A program made the position numbers and the translations under genes. Of a stretch of 43,125 nucleotides of DNA, positions 17,927-26,992 are shown one piece after another. The number at the start of each line of letters is the position of its first letter. Within the stretch, counting starts at the first letter, position 1. The notes beneath the pieces are model-generated. The model saw nothing but the letters and a program-made list of their open reading frames with translations, was not told the DNA's origin and searched no databases. This stretch comes from Smithella sp. M82 (lineage in GTDB: Bacteria > Desulfobacterota > Syntrophia > Syntrophales > Smithellaceae): contig MAEO01000121.1 in NCBI GenBank assembly GCA_001683985.1, forward strand, positions 1 to 43,125, in the 5' to 3' direction.

Positions 17927-18472
17927 ATGAAGAAGATTTTAATATTAGCAGTTATCTCGGCAGCGCTTATGCTGCCACAGGTATCATTTGCCAATGCCAA
18001 AATTATTATTTCGGATGGTGATCTTGCCGCAATAACCGGTCAAGCTGGTGTTTCCATTGACATGAGTAAACGCTGGCCGTTAAGAAACGTCAGCAACCTG
18101 AGCATTATATGGGATGATGCCGATGATGACTTTTCCGGCTATACTGACCCAGGTTATTTTGGAACCACAGATTTTGCTATAAGTGGCGAAACAACAAAAT
18201 TTAATGGTTTCGTAACACTGGATATCACATACAATAACGGTGTTACAGTAGTAAAAGCTGCAACGCCGGAGATTATTATTGGCGGCGCTAGTGGTATGAA
18301 TGTTTCTGCCACAATACAACTGTCAGCAGACAGTAAACTTGCCAACGCACAGACTCTTGGAACCGCATACATAGGTGGCATCAAGGCTGATATTCCTCCC
18401 GGTGAAGTGACGGTATACGTTCGTCCTAATTCTTACGGCATAAGCGGCTCGGGACAATATTTTGCGCAGTAG
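17927..18472 (+). CDS. Secreted protein with N-terminal 'LAAITGQAGVSID' motif (DUF6160-like)
   Basis: 181 aa with a clear Sec signal peptide (K-K, hydrophobic core, 'VSFA' before 'NAK'). The mature N-terminus 'IISDGDLAAITGQAGVSID' resembles the 'L..VTGQAG' motif seen in DUF6160-type secreted proteins. The rest is rich in Thr, Gly and Ile with alternating beta-strand character and no cysteines. Likely exported to the periplasm or surface; function unknown. It is a lone plus-strand gene with a strong AAGGAGG site, between miaB and rsmA. Confidence 0.7.
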   Translation: MKKILILAVISAALMLPQVSFANAKIIISDGDLAAITGQAGVSIDMSKRWPLRNVSNLSIIWDDADDDFSGYTDPGYFGTTDFAISGETTKFNGFVTLDITYNNGVTVVKAATPEIIIGGASGMNVSATIQLSADSKLANAQTLGTAYIGGIKADIPPGEVTVYVRPNSYGISGSGQYFAQ

Positions 18473-18515
18473 CCACAACAAACAGAAAAGTCCGTGTGGG
18501 GTAATATATATCCTG

Positions 18516-19379
18516 TTATTTTATCAAAGGTTTTGTTTGCCCTTTAAACAGAATATTGCTCAAAGCGCCAAATTCTTTAACGGAAAGAGTTTCACTCCTT
18601 CGATGGCCATCAATTTCTTCCATTTCCAGTAATTCTTTTAAAAGTGACTCTGAAATATCTTCTATCAATCTTGATTTCTTTAAATTATTAATCAGCATTT
18701 TCCGGCGCTGCGCAAATGCGGCTCTGATCAATTTTATAAAGAAATCTTCATCTGTAAGTTCTACTAAAGGTTTCTCCCTGAAAAATCCCGTCATCACTGA
18801 TGATTCAACTTTGGGAATAGGATGAAAACAAACTGCCGGGATATCCAAAACTTTTTCTACCTTCGCAAACATTTGCAATATTACGGAAGGTATCCCATAA
18901 TCTTTACCTCCAGGGGTAGCAATAAGCCGCTGAACTACCTCTTTTTGCAACATTAACACAAAAGAATCTATAACCTTCCGGTAAGATATTAAATGAAACA
19001 GTAAAGAAGAAGAAATATTATACGGAACATTGCCAATAACCTTAATTTTCTGTTTTCCATTACGGGCAATAGCAGAAAAATCAAACTTTAAAATATCACC
19101 GTGGTGTATCTGCACATTATTATATTCCAGTAACCTGTCATTTAATACCTCAATTAATTTTTCATCTATTTCAACGGCAATAAGTTTTGATGCATTCTCA
19201 GCTAAATCTTGGGTTAAGACGCCAATCCCCGCTCCCACTTCCACAATAATATCATTTTTTGATACTTGTGATATTGAAAAAATTTTTCTTATTATATTCT
19301 GATCTACAAGAAATGATTGTCCCAACTTCTTACGCGGCTTAATAGCATAGCGATTGATTATTTCTTTAGGTGAATTCAT
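18516..19379 (-). CDS. rsmA: 16S rRNA (adenine1518/1519-N6) dimethyltransferase
   Basis: Dimethylates two adenines in the 3' hairpin of 16S rRNA during 30S maturation. 'KPRKKLGQSFLVDQNII' is the family start, the SAM loop is 'VEVGAGIGVLTQDL', and 'NVPYNISSSLLF' holds the catalytic NxPY. The C-terminal 'AFAQRRKMLINNL' is typical. 287 aa. It lies 37 bases downstream of tsaD and is likely co-transcribed. Confidence 0.95.
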   Translation of the reverse strand: MNSPKEIINRYAIKPRKKLGQSFLVDQNIIRKIFSISQVSKNDIIVEVGAGIGVLTQDLAENASKLIAVEIDEKLIEVLNDRLLEYNNVQIHHGDILKFDFSAIARNGKQKIKVIGNVPYNISSSLLFHLISYRKVIDSFVLMLQKEVVQRLIATPGGKDYGIPSVILQMFAKVEKVLDIPAVCFHPIPKVESSVMTGFFREKPLVELTDEDFFIKLIRAAFAQRRKMLINNLKKSRLIEDISESLLKELLEMEEIDGHRRSETLSVKEFGALSNILFKGQTKPLIK

Positions 19380-19416
19380 GACAATTTGTCTGACACAAAT
19401 TTATAAACAATAAATA

Positions 19417-20412
19417 TTATGCTAAAGGCCAACGGGATACTGCATTCAAACCCCATGTATCTCTTCTGCCGTCCTTTAACATAATTTCGCCGATGGACGC
19501 AATCATTGCCGCATTATCCGTGCATAATACAACCGGAGGAATGAACAACTCAATATTTCGTAAAGAGGTTTCTTTTGCGAATTTTTCACGCAGTCTGCTG
19601 TTGGCCGCTACTCCGCCGCATACAACTATACGACTGACATTGTTATCTTCCGCTGCTTTTATCGTTTTTTCCATAAGCACATCCACTATTGCTTCCTGAT
19701 AGCCGGCGGCTATATCTGGCAACTCTTCAGCGCTGAGATTCCGGTTAAGTTTTTTTAACATTGTTAAAAGGGAAGTTTTTAAACCACTAAAACTGAAATC
19801 TGTTGAATCTTTCATAGCCCTGGGGAAAGCAATTTTCTGCGGATTGCCGCTTTTAGCGATTTTGTCAATTACAACACCACCAGGGTAACCGAGATTAAGA
19901 AGATTGGCGCCTTTATCAAAAGCTTCTCCGGCAGCATCGTCACGAGTTTGGCCAAGTAGTTGAAAATTATGATAATTATTCACCAGATAAATATTGGTAT
20001 GCCCTCCGGAAACAACCAAAGCCACAAAAGGAAAAGATGGTACATTATCAGTTAGAAAAGCTGCGGCAATATGTCCTTCAATATGATTTACACCAACGAA
20101 AGGAATATCCAAAGCATAAGCAAGAGCTTTGGCTGTTGATAAACCGATCAGAAGAGATCCGACCAGGCCGGGACCGCGGGTTACAGCAATACCTTCTATC
20201 TCTTTAAGCGTGACGTTGGCATCATTCAATGCCTGCCCTAATACAACATATATAGCCTCAATGTGTTTACGAGAGGCAATTTCAGGAACAACACCGCCAT
20301 ATTGAGAATGAATTGCTATTTGTGAAGCAACAACATTGGAATATATCTTACTATTGTTAACTACCGCTGCTGCCGTTTCGTCACACGAAGATTCAATTCC
20401 AAGGACTAGCAT
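19417..20412 (-). CDS. tsaD: tRNA N6-adenosine threonylcarbamoyltransferase
   Basis: Catalytic subunit for t6A37 in ANN-decoding tRNAs, working with TsaB/TsaE and TsaC. ASKHA fold: 'LGIESSCDETAAAVV' phosphate loop, metal ligands in 'HIEGHIAAAFL', 'VVSGGHTNIYLV', and a C-terminal 'CTDNAAMIA' Asp. 331 aa is normal. It is divergent from nadB, with about 109 bases between the two starts. Confidence 0.95.
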   Translation of the reverse strand: MLVLGIESSCDETAAAVVNNSKIYSNVVASQIAIHSQYGGVVPEIASRKHIEAIYVVLGQALNDANVTLKEIEGIAVTRGPGLVGSLLIGLSTAKALAYALDIPFVGVNHIEGHIAAAFLTDNVPSFPFVALVVSGGHTNIYLVNNYHNFQLLGQTRDDAAGEAFDKGANLLNLGYPGGVVIDKIAKSGNPQKIAFPRAMKDSTDFSFSGLKTSLLTMLKKLNRNLSAEELPDIAAGYQEAIVDVLMEKTIKAAEDNNVSRIVVCGGVAANSRLREKFAKETSLRNIELFIPPVVLCTDNAAMIASIGEIMLKDGRRDTWGLNAVSRWPLA

Positions 20413-20521
20413 TATAAATCCTTTTTACATTTTCTCTTTGCTAAAAAAGATAAATCTCTATATAAAAGCAAATGTAATTTGTAAACAAACTTTTATCGAT
20501 GTAATTCAATCGGAGAACAAA

Positions 20522-22111
20522 ATGGAATTTAAAACAGATTTCTTAATTATAGGCAGCGGTATTGCCGGTTTAAGTCTGGCAATTAAAGTTTCAACCCTCG
20601 GTAGTGTTGCAATCGTCACAAAAAAGGAAAAATCAGAATCAAACACCAACTATGCTCAGGGCGGAATAGCCGCCGTTACGGATCAGGATGATAGTTTCGG
20701 GGAACACATCCATGATACTTTAATCTGCGGTGGCGGCCTGTGTAAAAAAGATGTCGTCGAATTTATCGTAAAAGAAGCTCCGGCTAGAATTCAGGAGCTT
20801 ATTGAATGGGGTGTGAATTTCACCAAATCGGCGGAAGATCCCGGCATTTACGATTTGGGACGCGAAGGAGGACATAGCCGCAGGCGCGTATTACACGCCA
20901 AAGACCTCACCGGCTACGAAATTGAGCGGGCTCTCAACGAAAAAGTTTCTCATTTAAAAAATGTTCAAATTTTTGAAAACCACATCGGCATCGATTTGAT
21001 TGTAAAAAAAGAAGGGGCAGCACAAGTCAAACGTTGTTTGGGAGCTTATGTCCTGGATATAGAGAAAAATGACGTTCATACTTATCGGGCAAAGTATACA
21101 ATATTATGCACAGGAGGTGCAGGAAAGGTTTATCTCATTACAACAAATCCCGATATTGCTACAGGAGACGGCCTGGCCATGGCTTACCGCGCAGGCGCAC
21201 AAATTGCGAACATGGAATTCATTCAGTTTCATCCCACATGTCTTTATCACCCTGATGCCAAATCTTTCCTGATTAGTGAGGCCGTGCGTGGTGAAGGAGG
21301 AATACTGAGATTAAAAAACGGGACAACTTTTATGGAGAAATATCACACAATGAAAAGCCTTGCGCCACGTGATGTCGTAGCTAAAGCAATCGACACGGAA
21401 ATCAAACAATCGGGAGATGAATATGTACTTCTCGACATCACTCACCGGGAACGTGACTTTATTATTAACCGCTTTCCCAACATTTATAACAAATGTCTCG
21501 AATTGGGCATCGATATAACCTGCGACCTGATACCTGTTGTTCCCGCCGCACATTATATCTGCGGCGGCATTGCCGTTGATCATTACGGAAGAACATCTAT
21601 TCCCCATCTTTTCGCCTGCGGCGAAGTATCGTGCACCGGATTGCACGGCGCCAACCGTCTGGCCAGCAATTCTTTACTGGAAGCGGTTGTTTACTCGCAT
21701 CGTATTTATACAGATATCTCACGAGACTATTTGAATACAACACAAAGCGACACTTTCATTGCTCCCTGGGATCCGAGCGGCGCCACGGAAAGCGATGACA
21801 GCGTAGTCGTTACACACAATTGGGATGAAATAAGAAGATGCATGTGGAATTACGTGGGCATTGTCAGATCAAACAAACGATTGGAAAGGGCCCAACGCAG
21901 AATCGACCTTATTCAGAAAGAAATCGATGAGTACTACTGGAATTTTAAAGTTACAAAAGATCTCATAGAATTACGCAACATTACAACCGTAGCCGGATTG
22001 ATAGTAAAAAGCGCTTTTCTAAGAAAAGAAAGTCGCGGTCTTCACTACAATATAGATTTCCCTGAAACAAGGGAAGAATTCAAAACAAACACGATTATTA
22101 CAAAGGAATAG
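20522..22111 (+). CDS. nadB: L-aspartate oxidase
   Basis: Flavoenzyme oxidising aspartate to iminoaspartate, the first step of de novo NAD synthesis; anaerobes use fumarate as acceptor. The start at 20522 gives 'MEFKTDFLIIGSGIAGLSLA' (FAD-binding GxGxxG) preceded by CGGAG. The frame is open further upstream, but that would add 62 atypical residues lying opposite tsaD. The NadB/FRD block 'NYAQGGIAAV', the 'HGANRLASNSLLEA' motif and the C-terminal helical bundle are all present. 529 aa fits. It converges on purB with only 11 bases between stops. Confidence 0.95.
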   Translation: MEFKTDFLIIGSGIAGLSLAIKVSTLGSVAIVTKKEKSESNTNYAQGGIAAVTDQDDSFGEHIHDTLICGGGLCKKDVVEFIVKEAPARIQELIEWGVNFTKSAEDPGIYDLGREGGHSRRRVLHAKDLTGYEIERALNEKVSHLKNVQIFENHIGIDLIVKKEGAAQVKRCLGAYVLDIEKNDVHTYRAKYTILCTGGAGKVYLITTNPDIATGDGLAMAYRAGAQIANMEFIQFHPTCLYHPDAKSFLISEAVRGEGGILRLKNGTTFMEKYHTMKSLAPRDVVAKAIDTEIKQSGDEYVLLDITHRERDFIINRFPNIYNKCLELGIDITCDLIPVVPAAHYICGGIAVDHYGRTSIPHLFACGEVSCTGLHGANRLASNSLLEAVVYSHRIYTDISRDYLNTTQSDTFIAPWDPSGATESDDSVVVTHNWDEIRRCMWNYVGIVRSNKRLERAQRRIDLIQKEIDEYYWNFKVTKDLIELRNITTVAGLIVKSAFLRKESRGLHYNIDFPETREEFKTNTIITKE

Positions 22112-22122
22112 TTATTCGGAAT

Positions 22123-23424
22123 TTATTTTTCATCTTTAAACACACGGTCAAAGATAAAATCCAGATTCTTCAGAAAATTTTTCACATCAAATATTGCCGT
22201 CAATTCTTTCTTCTTCAGATATTTAATGACTGTAGAATCTTTTTCCAGTAAATCTTTAAACTCCAAACCTTCCTTCCATGATTTCATTGCGTTGCGCTGC
22301 ACAACGGCATAAGCTTCTTCCCTTGTCGTTCCCTTTTCAATAAGCGCCATCAGAACCATCTGCGAAAAAATAACACCGTGAGTCATGTTCAGATTATAAA
22401 TCATTTTATCGGGATAGATTAAAAGTTTATCCATCATATTTGTAAATCTGTTCAGCATAAAATCAAGGACAATTGTAGCATCCGGTCCGATAACCCTTTC
22501 CACGGAAGAATGGCTGATGTCCCTTTCATGCCAGAGAGCAATGTCTTCCAAGGAAGCAACTGCATAGGAGCGCGCCAATCTTGCCAGACCGGAGATATTT
22601 TCCGACAAAACCGGATTGCGTTTATGCGGCATTGCTGAAGAACCTTTCTGCCCTTCCGAAAAATATTCTTCAGCCTCCCTGACCTCAGTTCTTTGTAAAA
22701 GCCTTATCTCCTGAGCAAACTTATCCATCGACGATGCAATAATAGCAAGTGTTGTAAAAAATTCAGCATGGCGGTCACGTTGAACAATCTGAGAAGAAAC
22801 CGACGCGGGCTTTAAACCGAGCTTACCGCAAACATATTCTTCCACAAAAGGATCGATAAAAGAAAATGTTCCGACAGCGCCTGATATTTTCCCATAGCTG
22901 ACGGATTCTTTGGCCCGGACAAGTCGCTGATGATTGCGTCGCATCTCCTCATACCACAAAGCCAACTTCAATCCAAAAGTAATAGGCTCTGCGTGGATTC
23001 CATGCGACCTGCCGATCATCAAAGTTTCTTTATGTTCGAAGGCTCTTCTCTTCAAAACAGCCAATAAATTATCAATGTCCTTCAATAATATTTCAGTTGC
23101 CTCTTTTAATTGAACAGCGAGAGAAGTATCCAGAACGTCTGATGAAGTCAAACCCATATGAATAAAACGTCCGTCTTCACCTACCTTTTCCGTCAGAGAC
23201 GTTAAGAAAGCAATCACATCATGTTTTGTAACCTTTTCAATTTCATCAATTCGTTCTACATTTATCGAGACTTTATTTTTAATATTTTTGAGCGCATTTG
23301 GGGGTATTTTGCCCAGCTTGGCCATGGCCTCACAGGCCAATATTTCCACATCAAGCCATTTTTGAAATTTGTTTTCCGGGATCCAAATCCTTGTCATTAC
23401 CTCTCTGGAATATCTTGGTATCAC
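22123..23424 (-). CDS. purB: Adenylosuccinate lyase
   Basis: Acts twice in purine synthesis, on SAICAR and on adenylosuccinate. Superfamily signature 'GSSAMPHKRNP', 'TSSDVLDTSLAVQL', and 'GRSHGIHAEPITFGLK' with the catalytic His. 433 aa matches the short Bacillus-type PurB. GTG start (23422-23424) with AGGAG six bases upstream. Confidence 0.95.
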   Translation of the reverse strand: MIPRYSREVMTRIWIPENKFQKWLDVEILACEAMAKLGKIPPNALKNIKNKVSINVERIDEIEKVTKHDVIAFLTSLTEKVGEDGRFIHMGLTSSDVLDTSLAVQLKEATEILLKDIDNLLAVLKRRAFEHKETLMIGRSHGIHAEPITFGLKLALWYEEMRRNHQRLVRAKESVSYGKISGAVGTFSFIDPFVEEYVCGKLGLKPASVSSQIVQRDRHAEFFTTLAIIASSMDKFAQEIRLLQRTEVREAEEYFSEGQKGSSAMPHKRNPVLSENISGLARLARSYAVASLEDIALWHERDISHSSVERVIGPDATIVLDFMLNRFTNMMDKLLIYPDKMIYNLNMTHGVIFSQMVLMALIEKGTTREEAYAVVQRNAMKSWKEGLEFKDLLEKDSTVIKYLKKKELTAIFDVKNFLKNLDFIFDRVFKDEK

Positions 23425-23521
23425 CTTTTTCTCCTTAAATAATATTTTACCTATACATTGAGGTTATTATTACTAATTCTACAAATCAGTCAAGAATTAA
23501 TATAAATAACTTTTTTATAAT

Positions 23522-23550
23522 TTGACAAATGAAACCAAAAAGCTTATTGT
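23522..23550 (+). promoter_or_regulatory. Promoter of the hemolysin III-like gene
   Basis: TTGACA (23522-23527) and TATTGT are 17 bases apart. Predicted transcription starts about 5-8 bases before the ATG at 23563, so the message would be nearly leaderless. Alternatively translation may start at the in-frame ATG at 23578. No Shine-Dalgarno is visible for either. Confidence 0.6.
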
Positions 23551-23562
23551 TCCGGGTCAATT

Positions 23563-24237
23563 ATGGAATACAAAATTATGTATAAATCACAAACCGGAGA
23601 AAATTACACTTTGGGGGAAGAAATATGCAATAGTGTAACGCATGGAATTGGCGCCTTAATCAGCATAAGCGGATTGGTTCTTTTAATCGTTTTCTCCGCC
23701 ATGTACGGTAATGTGAATCACATTGTAAGTTGCACAATTTTCGGAACTGCTCTTGTTCTCCTCTACACGGCTTCAACTCTTTATCATAGTTTAAAAAAAC
23801 CAAAGCTAAAACATATATTCAAGATATTTGATCATTCATGTATTTATGTCCTGATTGCCGGAACTTATACTCCTTTTCTTCTTGTAACTATAAGCGGAGC
23901 TGTGGGCTGGACTATGCTTATTATAGTCTGGTCTTTAGCCGTAGTCGGCATTTTATTTAAAATATTTTTTATTTATAGATTCAAGATTATATCAACTATC
24001 GCTTATATTTTAATGGGGTGGATAATTATCTTTGCCATTAAACCACTTTTTCATGCTTTGCCCGGCGGTGGTTTAGCTTTGTTGATTAGTGGCGGCTTGG
24101 CCTATACGTTCGGCACCATCTTTTATGCGTGGAATAGACTTCCGTTCAATCATGCAATCTGGCATTTGTTTGTTCTGGCGGGCAGCGTTTGTCATTTCTT
24201 CGCAGTCATGTTTTATGTCATCCCAACCGAAGTATAA
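23563..24237 (+). CDS. Hemolysin III / PAQR family seven-helix membrane protein
   Basis: 224 aa with seven hydrophobic segments. The three PAQR motifs are visible: 'NSVTHGIGALISI' (helix 1 His), 'STLYHSL...FKIFDHSCIYVLIAGTYTPF' (His and Asp), and 'HAIWHLFVLAGSVCHFFAV' (C-terminal His set). In the family these coordinate zinc at a putative amide-hydrolase site. Despite the name, haemolysis is not implied. It is a solitary gene with its own promoter. The first ATG (23563) could be replaced by 23578. Confidence 0.88.
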   Translation: MEYKIMYKSQTGENYTLGEEICNSVTHGIGALISISGLVLLIVFSAMYGNVNHIVSCTIFGTALVLLYTASTLYHSLKKPKLKHIFKIFDHSCIYVLIAGTYTPFLLVTISGAVGWTMLIIVWSLAVVGILFKIFFIYRFKIISTIAYILMGWIIIFAIKPLFHALPGGGLALLISGGLAYTFGTIFYAWNRLPFNHAIWHLFVLAGSVCHFFAVMFYVIPTEV

Positions 24238-24365
24238 TTAATAATTTAATTATATTCATATTTTAACCGAATGGTTTCATTATCAAATCATTCTTGAATT
24301 ATTATCCTTTAAATGCTACAAACGCCCTGTCATAAATGCACAAAGCAGTTAAAAAGGAGATGAAT

Positions 24366-26081
24366 ATGCAAAAAGCTTTTCGATATATATGCTATCCGGT
24401 GATTTTTATGCTGGCTTTTGCTGTCGGTCTATCTTGGGCAAAAGATACATACAAAGTAACCGTCTTGCCTTTTACAATAAACAGCGCAGAGAATATAGAT
24501 TATATAAAACAAGGAATAGAAGAAATGCTTGCTTCGCGCATTTCCGTTCCTGATAAAATTAACGTAACCAATAAGAACATTGTCAATGATGAAATCAAGA
24601 AATCCAAAATAAAAGAAATAACCGAATCTAATGTTTATTCTTTAGGAAAGAAACTAAATTCTGATTATGTTGTATGGGGAAGCATTACTAAAATCGGCAG
24701 CAGTATAAGCATTGATGGAAAACTCGTCGATATCCTCAATAATAAGTCTGACATCGGAATTTTTACGCAATCACAAACGCTTGACGATGTAATTCCTAAG
24801 ATTAACGATTTTTCCGAAAAGATTATTCAACGAATTCTTGGCGCTACTCCATCATCAAGTGCGCCTTCGGTTACCGTACCCCCTCCTGCAACTTCTCCTC
24901 AGGTACCTTCGGCATTGTCCCGTGAGTCCCAAATAATTGCAAAAATGAGAACCGATAGGAAAAAAGGAACATTAACTTCCGTAATTAATTCTGAATTTAT
25001 CAATGCGGCCGAACCTATTAATAGAAGAGATTTCTGGATGAGCCAGAAAATTTCTGCCGAATTCAAGGGAATGTCCATTGGAGACGTCAACAGCGACGGT
25101 ATAAATGAAATTGTCACTATTGATAGAAACAATGTCCATATATACCAAAAAGGTGAGAAAGAACTCAGATTGTTGCAGAAGATCAAAGGAAATTCATATA
25201 ATAATTATATATCCGTGGACGTTGCCGACATTAATCGAAATGGTATTCCCGAAATAATCATATCATCGTTGAACGACGCATTGCTGGATTCTTTTGTTCT
25301 GGAATTTAAAGATGGCAAATACGCGAAAATTGCTTCTGATATACGTTGGTTTTTACGCGTCATTAATACCGATTCCGGCATCCCCCTCCTTCTTGGCCAG
25401 GAATACGGCATGGATAAACCGTTTGATGCGCCCATTTTCGAAATGGTCTGGAGAGACGGCAAATATGTGGCAGAGCAGAAAATGAAAATACCTTTCGGGT
25501 TATCTATTTATGGATTGACTATTGACGACGTAGGCATCGGCGGCAGCGAAAAAATAATCGCCCTTGATGATTTGGATTATTTATACATTACTGAAAAAAC
25601 AACCAAATCTCTGGGGTGCCTTACCTCCATAGGCTTTACCAGTGATGAGCTTATTTGGAAAAGTGATGATGTATATGGCGGCAGCAATAATTACTTTGAA
25701 AATATTGAAAGAAAGTCCAGTCCTACTGACAGTGATAAGGAGAGATACGCCTATGCCAACTTGCGTATTCTGACGCTGGATACAAACAAGGATGGGAAAA
25801 AAGAAATTATTATCGTTAAAAACCTGTCTTCCAGCGGCCGTATCTTCAAAAAACTCAAGCTTTTTACTGCCAGCGAAATATACGATCTGGAATGGGATGG
25901 CATGGGCATGACGGAAAACTGGCGCACAAAGAAAATTAACGGTTGTGTGGTTGATTATTCTATTAAAGACATAGACAACGACGGAAAACAGGAAATAGTA
26001 TTGGCATTAGTCCAATCAACCGGAGTTTCTTTAAGCAACAGAAGTGTAATTGTTATATATAAAATGGATACTGCTCAATAG
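24366..26081 (+). CDS. Secreted FG-GAP/VCBS-repeat protein with TolB/FlgO-like N-terminal domain
   Basis: About 571 aa. Signal peptide up to 'GLSWA' before 'KDTYKV'. Residues ~20-165 form an alpha/beta domain ('YKVTVLPFTINSAENIDYIKQ...', '...LNSDYVVWGSITKIGSSISI') of the TolB-N/FlgO type. A Pro/Ser linker follows ('ATPSSSAPSVTVPPPATSPQ'), then a beta-propeller-like region with at least four FG-GAP calcium motifs ('DVNSDGINEI', 'DINRNGIPEI', 'DTNKDGKKEI', 'DIDNDGKQEI'). AAGGAG six bases before the ATG at 24366 decides the start over in-frame ATGs at 24336 and 24360. Likely periplasmic or outer-membrane associated; role unknown. Confidence 0.8.
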   Translation: MQKAFRYICYPVIFMLAFAVGLSWAKDTYKVTVLPFTINSAENIDYIKQGIEEMLASRISVPDKINVTNKNIVNDEIKKSKIKEITESNVYSLGKKLNSDYVVWGSITKIGSSISIDGKLVDILNNKSDIGIFTQSQTLDDVIPKINDFSEKIIQRILGATPSSSAPSVTVPPPATSPQVPSALSRESQIIAKMRTDRKKGTLTSVINSEFINAAEPINRRDFWMSQKISAEFKGMSIGDVNSDGINEIVTIDRNNVHIYQKGEKELRLLQKIKGNSYNNYISVDVADINRNGIPEIIISSLNDALLDSFVLEFKDGKYAKIASDIRWFLRVINTDSGIPLLLGQEYGMDKPFDAPIFEMVWRDGKYVAEQKMKIPFGLSIYGLTIDDVGIGGSEKIIALDDLDYLYITEKTTKSLGCLTSIGFTSDELIWKSDDVYGGSNNYFENIERKSSPTDSDKERYAYANLRILTLDTNKDGKKEIIIVKNLSSSGRIFKKLKLFTASEIYDLEWDGMGMTENWRTKKINGCVVDYSIKDIDNDGKQEIVLALVQSTGVSLSNRSVIVIYKMDTAQ

Positions 26082-26085
26082 GTCA

Positions 26086-26114
26086 TTGACAAAACTTTCA
26101 TACTTAGATATAGC
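26086..26114 (+). promoter_or_regulatory. Promoter of tRNA-Met
   Basis: TTGACA (26086-26091), 17-base spacer, TATAGC (26109-26114), followed by a GC-rich discriminator GTCCCCGC. The tRNA begins about 49 bases past the -10. GC-rich discriminators are typical of growth-rate-regulated stable-RNA promoters. Confidence 0.7.
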
Positions 26115-26162
26115 GTCCCCGCGGCGGATATCCACTTTTTATGATGTTTTTATTGCCACAAA

Positions 26163-26239
26163 GGCGGTGTAGCTCAGTTGGTCAGAGCATACGGCTCATA
26201 TCCGTAGTGTCCCTGGTTCAAATCCAGGCACCGCCACCA
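26163..26239 (+). tRNA. tRNA-Met (CAT anticodon)
   Basis: 77-base cloverleaf with acceptor GGCGGTG/CACCGCC, D-arm AGCTCAGTTGGTCAGAGC, anticodon stem ACGG/CCGT with loop CTCATAT, T-arm CTGGTTCAAATCCAG, discriminator A and encoded CCA. The standard G-C first pair excludes an initiator. CAT could also mark a lysidine-modified tRNA-Ile2, but the 'GTAGCTCAGTTGG...CTCATA' body resembles elongator tRNA-Met. Confidence 0.9.
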
Positions 26240-26296
26240 ATGATTATCATGCCGATCATCCCCCCCCTCCCCTTTCATCCGATATTTAGTATATTA

Positions 26297-26325
26297 TTGA
26301 CATACAGGAATATCAGGTTTATATT
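26297..26325 (+). promoter_or_regulatory. Promoter of the TPR protein gene
   Basis: TTGACA (26297-26302) and TATATT (26320-26325) with a 17-base spacer, 44 bases before the ATG at 26369. Confidence 0.7.
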
Positions 26326-26368
26326 ATTATAAAATAAGGGTGGACAAGGCAGGATAAATTAATTTTTT

Positions 26369-26968
26369 ATGTCGGATACAAAAGAAGAAAGTATATGTAA
26401 TGTAGTAGAAATGCGCAATGCTGAAGACTGGAGTACAAGAGGCATGAATGCCGATGCTGCCGGTAATTATACATTCGCTATTGATGCTCTCAGCAAATCA
26501 ATAGAACTGAATCCGGATGAGCCACTTACCTACTACAACAGGGGCATTGTTTACGATCGGATTGGTCTGTATGAGCTTGCCATTGAAGATTTCAATAAAG
26601 TCCTCGAAATGGAACCTCATGATGTTGATGCCTTTTACAACAGAGGGCGTACTTTTGTTAACCTTGGTCAGTATAGGAATGCCATTGAAGATTTCAACAA
26701 GGTAATATTCTTAGATCCTGAATATGCCGAAGCTTATAACAACAGAGGAGTCGTTTACGATTCTATGGGCCAGTATAAACGGGCTATCGAAGATTATAAT
26801 GAAGCCATTCGCCTGAAACCAAATCTTGCCAGCGCTTACTGTAACCGGGGTGGCGTTCATTTCAAGCAGGGCAACAATCGCCTCGGATGTATTGATGCGA
26901 AAATAGCCTTCGAATTGGGAGACCACGAATTGTTAGAATGGGCCAGAGCCAAAGGATTCCTGGTCTGA
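26369..26968 (+). CDS. Tetratricopeptide repeat protein
   Basis: 199 aa made almost entirely of about five TPR units, each with the W/Y..G..Y..A...Y..AI..P pattern (for example 'AYNNRGVVYDSMGQYKRAIEDYNEAIRLKP'; all units are 34 residues). There is no signal peptide or catalytic domain, so it is probably a cytoplasmic protein-interaction scaffold. An N-terminal leader of ~20 residues is acidic. No clear Shine-Dalgarno is seen. It may be co-transcribed with the hydrolase and Nudix genes downstream (24-base gap). Confidence 0.9.
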   Translation: MSDTKEESICNVVEMRNAEDWSTRGMNADAAGNYTFAIDALSKSIELNPDEPLTYYNRGIVYDRIGLYELAIEDFNKVLEMEPHDVDAFYNRGRTFVNLGQYRNAIEDFNKVIFLDPEYAEAYNNRGVVYDSMGQYKRAIEDYNEAIRLKPNLASAYCNRGGVHFKQGNNRLGCIDAKIAFELGDHELLEWARAKGFLV

Positions 26969-26992
26969 TGAATGACGAATATCCGATAAATA

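Noticed and set aside
20336-20521. 62-residue N-terminal extension of NadB
   Set aside because: It lies opposite the start of tsaD and the promoter gap. The ATG at 20522 has a ribosome site and begins at the conserved FAD-binding strand.
26163-26239. tRNA-Met as an integration site
   Set aside because: No duplicated tRNA 3' end, integrase or foreign-looking cargo is seen downstream.
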